Origin: an uncultured Clostridia bacterium
GTDB lineage: Bacteria; Bacillota; Clostridia; TANB77; CAG-508
Direction: 5' to 3'
DNA: 64,000 bases
Assembly (NCBI GenBank): GCA_934162365.1
Contig: CAKPIK010000001.1
Coordinates: 62,001-126,000 of the forward strand
Shown: in pieces, positions 57,219 to 64,000 of the stretch
Layout of the letters: each line of letters opens with the position of its first letter
How positions within the stretch are numbered: the first letter of the stretch is position 1
Translations under genes and position numbers: made by a program
Notes under the pieces: model-generated
What the model was told of the DNA's origin: nothing
Database searches by the model: none
What the model saw: only the letters and a program-made list of their open reading frames with translations

Positions 57219-58742
57219 TTAATTATTTATTTCTTCTTTTTCATCTAATTCTTCTAAGTATTTTTTTGCATATTCAACATCTGTTTCACATTCCACATAT
57301 TTTCCCTTAATATATTGTACTGTTTCATTTCCCTTACCAGTAATTAATATAACTGAATTTGGTTTTGCTTCCATAATTGCTTGTCTTATAGCTTGACCTC
57401 TATCTACAACTATTTTATATTTTCCATTTTCTTTTTTAATATAAGTTGAAATTTCTTTACAGATCTCTTCAGGATCTTCATTTCTAGGATCTTCCATAGT
57501 TAAATAGTTCATATTTGAGTATTTACCTGATAATTCTCCTAAATCTTTTCTTCTATTTTGAGCATGATTTCCAGGACAACCAAATACTGTTACTATTTCT
57601 CTTTTAGGATATTCTTTTATTGTTGATTCATATAATTTTTTAAAACTTAATTTATTATGTGCATAATCAACAATTACTATTACATTTCTTTTTCTATCAG
57701 AATATACTTCCATCCTTCCACTTGCTCTTGCCTTTTTTAATCCATCATAAATATTTTTATATGGAACACCTAAATCAACAGCAACAGCAATTGCTGCTAA
57801 AGCATTCTCTACATTAAATAGTCCTGGCATTGTTAATAATATTTCTTCATCAAAATTGGGAGTTCTTACATTAAATACAGTATTTAACCCTTCTTTTCTA
57901 ATATTATAAGCATAAATATCTGCATTTTCTGTTGTACCAAAAGTTATTATTTTTTTTGTTTTCTTTGCAGCATTTAAAACTCTATCTAAATCATCAGTAT
58001 TTAAATTAATAATAGCCACATCTGTTTGATCAAATAATTTAAGTTTAGAAGTAATATATTCTTCATAATTCTTATGTTCAATATTACTAATATGATCTTC
58101 TGATATATTTAGAAATATTCCATATTTGTATTGTATTCCGTCTGTTCTATCTGTTTTTAATGCTTGTGAACATACCTCCATAACAAGGTTTTCCATTCCA
58201 CTATCAACCGCATTTCTTATATGTTGATGTAATTCTAATGCTTCAGGAGTTGTAAGCACTGATTCTTCTCTTGTTATTCCATCATATGTATCAATAGAAG
58301 AAATTACTGCTGTATCTTTTTTATTTAAATCTTTCATATATTCATCTAAAATATATTTAATATAATAAGTTGTTGTAGATTTTCCTTTAGTACCTGTAAT
58401 TCCAATCATATTTATTTCTTTTTCTGGATAATTTGTATAAAAAGCTGAAAGCACAGCTATAGCTTTTCTTATATTAGAAACAATTATAAATGGTTTGCCA
58501 TCTTCTTTATATGTCACTTCACTTACATATGCTATTGCTCCATTCTCTAATGCTGAATCTAAAAATTCCTTTTTAAAATTAGCTCCTTTACACAAAAATA
58601 AAGTATTATTTTTTACAGCTCTAGAATCATATGTAAATATTTCAACTATACTTTCTTTTAAATTGTCAGTTAAATTATCCTCTACATATATTTTTTCTTT
58701 TTTTAATATTTCTATATATTCACTTAAATTAAATTTTTTCAT
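57219..58742 (-). CDS. murE: MurE-type UDP-MurNAc-tripeptide ligase
   Basis: 507 residues with the three-domain Mur ligase layout. The ATP loop is GITGTKGKSTTTYYIKY (about 116), followed by the HISNIEHKNYEEY region and a C-terminal TMEDPRNEDPEEIC motif (about 415). In DAP-adding MurE enzymes the substrate-selecting motif is DNPR. Here the aligned residues are EDPR, keeping the Arg that contacts DAP, so meso-DAP is favoured but not proved. GAGG before the ATG. It is last in the minus-strand order alr, D-Asp-ligase-like, murE, with a 260-base gap containing tandem repeats before it. Confidence 0.82.
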   Translation of the reverse strand: MKKFNLSEYIEILKKEKIYVEDNLTDNLKESIVEIFTYDSRAVKNNTLFLCKGANFKKEFLDSALENGAIAYVSEVTYKEDGKPFIIVSNIRKAIAVLSAFYTNYPEKEINMIGITGTKGKSTTTYYIKYILDEYMKDLNKKDTAVISSIDTYDGITREESVLTTPEALELHQHIRNAVDSGMENLVMEVCSQALKTDRTDGIQYKYGIFLNISEDHISNIEHKNYEEYITSKLKLFDQTDVAIINLNTDDLDRVLNAAKKTKKIITFGTTENADIYAYNIRKEGLNTVFNVRTPNFDEEILLTMPGLFNVENALAAIAVAVDLGVPYKNIYDGLKKARASGRMEVYSDRKRNVIVIVDYAHNKLSFKKLYESTIKEYPKREIVTVFGCPGNHAQNRRKDLGELSGKYSNMNYLTMEDPRNEDPEEICKEISTYIKKENGKYKIVVDRGQAIRQAIMEAKPNSVILITGKGNETVQYIKGKYVECETDVEYAKKYLEELDEKEEINN

Positions 58743-58774
58743 ATTTTCCTCTTTTATAATTAATTTTATTTTTT

Positions 58775-58962
58775 TAATAATTAATTTTTATTTAATCATT
58801 TATTTTTTATTAATTAATTTTTATTTAATCATTTATTTTTTATTAATTAATTTTTATTTAATTATTTATTTTTTTATTAATTAATTTTTATTTAATTATT
58901 TATTTTTTTATTAATTAATTTTTATTTAATTATTTATTTTTTTATTAATTAATTTTTATTTT
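58775..58962. repeat. AT-only tandem repeat, about six 33-34-base units
   Basis: Units begin with TTAATTTTTA at 58781, 58814, 58847, 58881, 58915 and 58949, giving periods of 33, 33, 34, 34 and 34. Early units carry a TTTAATC that later ones change to TTTAATT. The array lies between the ATP-grasp gene and murE. Confidence 0.85.
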
Positions 58963-59005
58963 TTGCTAATTATTAAAATTTATTGTTTAATATCTTATAA
59001 CCCGC

Positions 59006-60232
59006 TTAAAATGTATATTTTTTATATTTTTTAATATAATTTCTATCTCTTAAAAACATATATTTTATTCTGCCCAAGCTCATATCTTTTTTATATTTTA
59101 ATGGATTAATTAATTTTTTATTTTTTATTAAAATATTTATTTCTTTTTTTAATTTTTTATTTTCAATATATTTATTAATTACTTTTTTAGGTACAAAACT
59201 TAATACATATTTTTCTTTAATTATTTTAAAAGTCATCTCTTTATTTTGTATTAAATCATTAATTAATGTTTCAACTAAATTATACCCACATGCAGCCATA
59301 TAATAACCACTTCTTGACTGTCTTGGATTAATTTCTAAAACTTTGTATTTATTATCTCTTTTATCATATTTTATATCAAATTCTGCAAACCCCTGATAAC
59401 CTATTTTTTCAATAAATTCTTTTAATCTATATACTATTTCTTCTTTATATCCATGTTCATCAAAGCCATTTACTAAAACTGTACAATTTCCTATTCCTGT
59501 TGGTGTATGCTCTTGTAATCCTATTTGAGCAAAAGTTGCAAGTTTAGCTTCTTTATCTTTTCCAACATAGAACAGTGAATCAAATAATGCAGAATCATCT
59601 CCTGGAATAAATTCTTGAATAATTAATGTGTTGTTATATCCCGCATTTTCTATTTTTTTAATTACTTCTTCTAATTTTTCATCATTATATACTTTATATA
59701 CTTTATCTAAAACCTCATCTAAATGATGGTATTCTACACCATCACTTGGTTTTATAATTATTGGGTATTCTTTAAAATATTTTTTTACATTTTCAATGTT
59801 ATCATTTTGATTACACTTATAAAAATAAGTTAATGGCAGATCTAAGCCCATATCTTTATATTTGGTATAAAATTTTTCTTTAATTAATAAATTATTTACT
59901 ATTTCAATATCAGGATAATTAAATATATAATATTTTTCCAGTATTTTTTTATTTTCAGATATTAATTTTACGTAATTATCATTCGTTCCAATTAATAATA
60001 TTCTACTATTTTTGTTTTTTTCAGCATAATTTAATAATACTTTTACAAATGTATCATTATCCCATAAATTATCTTCTATTTGAATATTGGTTATTTTACT
60101 TACAGATGTAAATGCCATATTTGCTTTTCCTATTAAATCTGCTTTTCTACCAGTCAGTTCATGATAACACCTAGCCATATAATATGCATTTATATCAGTT
60201 CCTATAATTAATACTTTAATATTATTATCCAT
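59006..60232 (-). CDS. ATP-grasp ligase resembling D-aspartate ligase (Asl)
   Basis: 408 residues. The N terminus IGTDINAYYMARCYHELTG, the middle IIIKPSDGVEYHHL and IQEFIPGDDSALFDS, and the metal motif FAEFDIKYDKRDNKYKVLEINPRQSRSGYY (read in parts) follow the pattern of AslFm-type D-aspartate ligases, down to the C-terminal DMSLGRIKYMFLRDRNYIKKYKKY. Those enzymes activate a D-amino acid and attach it to the third-position side amine of UDP-MurNAc-pentapeptide for the cross-bridge. Specificity here is unknown. One base separates it from alr upstream, so a racemase and a ligase are co-made. It lies upstream of murE on the same strand. Confidence 0.72.
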   Translation of the reverse strand: MDNNIKVLIIGTDINAYYMARCYHELTGRKADLIGKANMAFTSVSKITNIQIEDNLWDNDTFVKVLLNYAEKNKNSRILLIGTNDNYVKLISENKKILEKYYIFNYPDIEIVNNLLIKEKFYTKYKDMGLDLPLTYFYKCNQNDNIENVKKYFKEYPIIIKPSDGVEYHHLDEVLDKVYKVYNDEKLEEVIKKIENAGYNNTLIIQEFIPGDDSALFDSLFYVGKDKEAKLATFAQIGLQEHTPTGIGNCTVLVNGFDEHGYKEEIVYRLKEFIEKIGYQGFAEFDIKYDKRDNKYKVLEINPRQSRSGYYMAACGYNLVETLINDLIQNKEMTFKIIKEKYVLSFVPKKVINKYIENKKLKKEINILIKNKKLINPLKYKKDMSLGRIKYMFLRDRNYIKKYKKYTF

Positions 60233-60233
60233 A

Positions 60234-61436
60234 TTATTTTCCTTCTTCTATATCTGAAATTTCATTATTTTTAATATAAACTCTTGGTATTTGTTTTCCC
60301 ACATTACACATTGTTTCATATATTGATGTGCCATTATGTACTGCAACTTCTTTAATTGGTGTTAAATCTCCAATTAATGTTACTTTATCATTAATTGTAA
60401 CTTCTTTATCTATTTCTACTGCTGTCATTTCCATACCAACATCGCCAATTATTCTATATCTTTTATTGTTTATTGTTACAAATCTACCTCTACTCTTTCT
60501 AAAAATACCATCATCATATCCAACAGCCATAATACCAATTATAGTATCTTTTTTAGCTCTATATATTGCTCCATATCCAACAAATTCACCCTTTTTTACA
60601 TGTTTTATTTGGATTAATTCTGTAAACATTTTAAAAGCAGGTTTTAATTCAATTTGTAACTCTGTATTTGTTTTACTAACATTAAATCTTTTCTTATTAA
60701 TACTTCTTTTTATTTGTCTTAATTTATTTTTTATTCCTTTAGTATTATATTTAGGATTTGGATCATACCCATACATTGCAATTCCAAGTCTTATTCCATT
60801 AGCAAAATCAAGTTTTGGATGATTTATAAAAGCCGCACTTTTATATAAATGTACAATTGGAATTTCTTTTAAATTAATATCGCTTGTTAAATTTTTAAAG
60901 TTTTCAAGCTGAATATCCCAATCTTTATCATTAATTCCAAGAGTTGCAAAATGTGTATATAGCCCTTCTATTTCAATATTATCTTTTTCTTTTAACTTAG
61001 AATAAACCTCATTTAATTCATCCTTATATTTAAAACCAAGTCTATTCATTCCAGAATCAATTTTTAAATGAATTTTAAGCTTCTTTTTTATATCTTTTTT
61101 TATTAATTCTAATGCATAATTATAATCATGTACAGTTATAGTTATATTATTTTTTATACAAATATCAATATATTCTAACGCAATTGGTTCTAAACTTAAA
61201 ATTGGTATTTTTTTATTTGTTTTTCTTATTTCAAGAGCTTCTTCTAAAGAAGATACTGCCAAATAATTAACTCCACTTTCTATAAGCTCATTAATCACAT
61301 ATGTTACTCCATGACCATAGCAATTTCCTTTTACAACTCCAAAATAATATTTATAATCATTATAATAATTAATTATATTTTCTACATTATTTTTTAAGTT
61401 ATCAATATTAATTTCAACATAAGTTTTTCTATACAT
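60234..61436 (-). CDS. alr: Alanine racemase family PLP enzyme
   Basis: 400 residues. The PLP-Lys region VVKGNCYGHGVTYV (about 33-46) is a variant of the usual KANAYGHG with Asn and Cys in place of Ala-Asn-Ala. The C-terminal domain has VGYGAIYRAKKDTIIGIMAVGYDDG, containing the second-base Tyr. An extra stretch of about 35 residues (NTKGIKNKLRQIKRSINKK and neighbours) lies near 230. It could racemise alanine, or another amino acid for the ligase that follows. AAAGGAG lies before the ATG. Confidence 0.85.
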   Translation of the reverse strand: MYRKTYVEINIDNLKNNVENIINYYNDYKYYFGVVKGNCYGHGVTYVINELIESGVNYLAVSSLEEALEIRKTNKKIPILSLEPIALEYIDICIKNNITITVHDYNYALELIKKDIKKKLKIHLKIDSGMNRLGFKYKDELNEVYSKLKEKDNIEIEGLYTHFATLGINDKDWDIQLENFKNLTSDINLKEIPIVHLYKSAAFINHPKLDFANGIRLGIAMYGYDPNPKYNTKGIKNKLRQIKRSINKKRFNVSKTNTELQIELKPAFKMFTELIQIKHVKKGEFVGYGAIYRAKKDTIIGIMAVGYDDGIFRKSRGRFVTINNKRYRIIGDVGMEMTAVEIDKEVTINDKVTLIGDLTPIKEVAVHNGTSIYETMCNVGKQIPRVYIKNNEISDIEEGK

Positions 61437-61563
61437 AATACAGTTCTCCTTTACGGATATTTATATTCCTGCATATTATATCATTCTCTTTTATAAATGT
61501 AAATAAAAGCAAAACTAAAAAATACTAAAGTTCTTAAATCCTAGTATTTACGACTTTTCTTTA

Positions 61564-61592
61564 TTGATTAGTTATAAATGCTATGTTATAAT
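61564..61592 (+). promoter_or_regulatory. Sigma-A-type promoter of the MFS pair
   Basis: TTGATT at 61564-61569 and TATAAT at 61587-61592 are 17 bases apart. A start of transcription near 61599 means translation must begin at ATG 61632 and not at the upstream ATG 61578. Confidence 0.6.
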
Positions 61593-61631
61593 GCAAATAC
61601 AAATGTCGAAATAAAAGGGAAAATTAAAAAA

Positions 61632-62804
61632 ATGAACAATAAAATAATTAGAAAAAACAAATTTTTAATATTGTTACTAGGAATTCTAGGAATATGTTAT
61701 GCTTTGTTAGATTGGGATTCAAACATATCTGATTTATTTTACTTAAGGTATAATAATAAAATATTAATTTCGATAATTACTGCTGGAATTGGTTTTGCTA
61801 GGTTTGTAGCTACTATATTTTGTATCAAGATTAACGGTAGTAAAAACCCTAATAAAGTATTTAATAAATTAATATCTTGTTGTATTGCATTAACATTAGT
61901 ATCTTGCTTTCTATATCAATATGGATTTGCAGTTATTTTTACAATAATATATTTGCTGTTACAAATATTCTTAGAAATATTATCTGGATATCATTTTCCA
62001 TATGTTAGTAGTTCATTACCTGACGAACAAGTAATACAAGTGCACTCTAAAAGAGTTGCAGTATTTAAATTACTAAATGCAGCAGGCATAACATTATCTG
62101 CATTTATCTGTGCTTCATATTATAATCAAGCTTTTCTAATAATATCCGTAATTTGTACAGTAATTTTTTTAATATCAATACTAATTGTTATTAATATAAC
62201 GAATATCAATGAAAAACCAACAGTAAAAAAAGTTAGCTTATTAGAAAAATTAAATATTTCTAACTATAGTTCAAATTTTAAAATTTGGACAATTGTTAGA
62301 ATAATAGGAAAGTTTTCTACATCGTCATTAGTTGTATTGCTGTCGTTAAGGGCAATTGATTCAAATGTTAATATTTCAATATTAAAAACATGTAAATCTA
62401 TATTATGGATTATAAGCAGTATAGGCTTCTTCTCAGCAGGATTTTTTATAAAAAAGAAATTAATAATAAATGGAGATATAATAATAAAATTATTTATAGT
62501 AATTTTATTGCCATTAACATTATATAATAATATTTTTATATTAATCTTAATATTAATGTATGGTATACTAGAACCATTTAATTCAATTTCACATTTAGAG
62601 ATGTTAAAAAAGGATGAAGATGGTATTGACTTAGCGCAAAAAGATTTAGTTGTCAGTTTATTTAGTTATTTATCAAAATTTTTATCAGGAATTATATTGG
62701 TTAATATAAACTTTGCAGTAGCCATATCAATAATATTTGTGTTATTATTAATTAGTGTAATAGTTGAATATTTATTATATAAAAAATATAAACTAAAGGA
62801 TTAA
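61632..62804 (+). CDS. MFS-like membrane protein 1
   Basis: 390 residues with about 12 membrane helices and a hydrophilic break near residue 195. After the basic start MNNKIIRKNKFL come an early conserved-looking LLDWDSNISDLFYLRYNNK and a mid-protein HFPYVSSSLPDEQVIQ. No substrate motif. ATG 61632 follows AAAGGG and lies after the promoter described. It is followed by a similar gene. Confidence 0.55.
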   Translation: MNNKIIRKNKFLILLLGILGICYALLDWDSNISDLFYLRYNNKILISIITAGIGFARFVATIFCIKINGSKNPNKVFNKLISCCIALTLVSCFLYQYGFAVIFTIIYLLLQIFLEILSGYHFPYVSSSLPDEQVIQVHSKRVAVFKLLNAAGITLSAFICASYYNQAFLIISVICTVIFLISILIVINITNINEKPTVKKVSLLEKLNISNYSSNFKIWTIVRIIGKFSTSSLVVLLSLRAIDSNVNISILKTCKSILWIISSIGFFSAGFFIKKKLIINGDIIIKLFIVILLPLTLYNNIFILILILMYGILEPFNSISHLEMLKKDEDGIDLAQKDLVVSLFSYLSKFLSGIILVNINFAVAISIIFVLLLISVIVEYLLYKKYKLKD

Positions 62805-62808
62805 AAAA

Positions 62809-64000
62809 ATGGAAAATATAAATAGTAATGATTGGAAAAAATTTTTAGCAGTAAATTCACACAAGAAATTTATAAAAATATTTATAGATACTTTTTTAGG
62901 AATATATCTATTAAAAATAGACTCGGGAAATGTTACCAATGTGTGCTTATACTATATAGTACATTGCATTTTTAATATGTTGTTTTTTAATTTAATTAAC
63001 AAATTCAGAAAAGTAACATTATTAAATATCTTAAGGACAGGAATATTTTTCTCATTGATAGAATGTGCAATTTTAATTTTATTAGGCGAAAATATTAGTA
63101 AATATATAATACCTTTTGCAATGTTTACTAGTTTTGTTAATGCTCTATATTATTATCCACAACCATTAATTACCAGTGCATTAACTAATAAGGATAATAA
63201 AAACAAATATTGTGCATGGGACAGAATTATAAATGATATAATTGGTGTTGTATTTCCAGCAGTGTTTGGTTTTATAATAAGTGCAAAATCTTACACATAT
63301 GTATTTGTTTTTCTATTTATAGTATCTTTTATAGCTTTTTTATATTCTTTTAGTATAAAAGCTCAAAATATAAATTGTGAAAGAATAAATTTGAGAAAAT
63401 TATTTAAAAGCTTGAAAGAACATAATAGCTTAAAAGTTATAAAATTAATGAGTATTAGATCATTTTTTAGAGGGCTATCATCATTTGGCGTTCTCTCTAC
63501 ATTAATAACATTGTTAACATTCCTAACATTAAAAACAGAAAGTAGCCTAGGTAATGTAACAGGAATTATTACACTTATTGGAGTGGTTACATTATATTTA
63601 TTTAGTAATAAAATTTCTAGAGAAAACCAAAGAAAATTGTATATACCAATGGCAGTTGTTCAAATGATGCTTACTGGCATATTAACATTATCAATAATAA
63701 AAATACCTGCAGACAGTATGTTTTTGGGTATAAGCACAAATTTAATAATAGTATTATTTTATAATTTATTAAATGGAATTGTTAACCCAATATTTGAAGT
63801 AGCAAATGAAACAATATATTATGAGAATATAAATCCTAGTATTATAGATAAAAGTTTAGACTCAAGTTATACATATTATTTTGAGGTTATGATTAATATA
63901 CCAAGAATAATAGGATATGTAATCTTGTATTTAGTATCATTAATAGGCTTTAATATAACAAATATTTGTATACTAATACTTATCTTATCTTTTATGTATA
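62809..64000 (+). CDS. MFS-like membrane protein 2, cut by right edge
   Basis: The frame is open from ATG 62809 to the window end (397 codons). The AAAGGA used as its ribosome site lies in the last codons of gene 1. It has a polar N terminus (MENINSNDWKKFLAVNSHKKFIK) and about 11 membrane helices. The general layout matches gene 1, but identity is low. The two may form a heterodimeric transporter or serial steps, which is inference. No family beyond major facilitator can be named. Confidence 0.6.
   Translation, partial: MENINSNDWKKFLAVNSHKKFIKIFIDTFLGIYLLKIDSGNVTNVCLYYIVHCIFNMLFFNLINKFRKVTLLNILRTGIFFSLIECAILILLGENISKYIIPFAMFTSFVNALYYYPQPLITSALTNKDNKNKYCAWDRIINDIIGVVFPAVFGFIISAKSYTYVFVFLFIVSFIAFLYSFSIKAQNINCERINLRKLFKSLKEHNSLKVIKLMSIRSFFRGLSSFGVLSTLITLLTFLTLKTESSLGNVTGIITLIGVVTLYLFSNKISRENQRKLYIPMAVVQMMLTGILTLSIIKIPADSMFLGISTNLIIVLFYNLLNGIVNPIFEVANETIYYENINPSIIDKSLDSSYTYYFEVMINIPRIIGYVILYLVSLIGFNITNICILILILSFMY

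Noticed and set aside
58495..58884. Plus-strand frame running into the tandem repeat
   Set aside because: It is antisense to murE, and its tail is only the translated A/T repeat.

Overview
The window comes from a very AT-rich, spore-forming, Gram-positive-type bacterium, most likely a low-GC gut or anaerobic member of the Clostridia. The evidence is SpoIIE, SpoIIR, CwlD and CotF-type coat proteins, WalRK/YycJ, MreBCD, the LL-diaminopimelate aminotransferase route, clostridial DUF4321 and DUF5711 genes, and a large 2-hydroxyacyl-CoA dehydratase activase fusion. I cannot fix the genus. There is no prophage, insertion sequence or CRISPR array. It is core chromosome plus a few accessory loci.

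Layout. 1-29.2 kb is almost all on the minus strand: spoIIE (cut by the left edge), cwlD, a GGDEF response regulator, an Ig-like membrane protein, walK, walR, a very large cyclic-glucan-synthase-like GT84/GH94 enzyme, a plus-strand trio of tiny genes, the minC-mrdA-mreD-mreC-mreB-radC cell-shape block, then tadA, tRNA-Arg(CCU), pgcA and a UDP-sugar pyrophosphorylase. 29.4-52.8 kb is almost all plus: spoIIR, murA, yycJ, rlmH, tRNA-Arg(ACG) and tRNA-Pro, yifB-dprA-yraN, dapF-dapL, a LysM/M14 peptidase, a CotF-type coat pair, DUF5711-cvpA-LCP, comEA and the activase. Minus-strand htrA and a D,D-carboxypeptidase are interspersed. 52.83-56.32 kb has no protein gene and holds four regularly spaced perfect DnaA boxes. 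56.3-64 kb carries arginase, a minus-strand alr / D-aspartate-ligase-like / murE operon, and two tandem MFS-like genes.

Main discovery. Three genes are each broken by exactly one extra base: the GH94 enzyme at about 7117, the M14 peptidase at about 38787 and the D,D-carboxypeptidase at about 47351. In all three the zero-frame codon at the break is CGG. Skipping the C and reading on as GGN (Gly) rejoins the conserved protein exactly. A manual reading of every CGG in the annotated genes found only one other in-frame CGG, in a small AbrB/MraZ-like gene where it has its own oddities. The two arginine tRNAs present have anticodons ACG and CCU, neither of which should read CGG. The simplest joint explanation is that CGG is unassigned or starved in this lineage and provokes +1 frameshifting, so these are functional genes and not pseudogenes.

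How the genes work together. Much of the window builds or remodels the envelope: murA, murE, alr, dapF/dapL, PBP2, MreBCD, LCP, the D,D-carboxypeptidase, the M14 endopeptidase and WalRK. The rest supports sporulation (spoIIE, spoIIR, cwlD, coat proteins) and tRNA or DNA-uptake housekeeping (tadA, ttcA, dprA, yifB, comEA, mecA).
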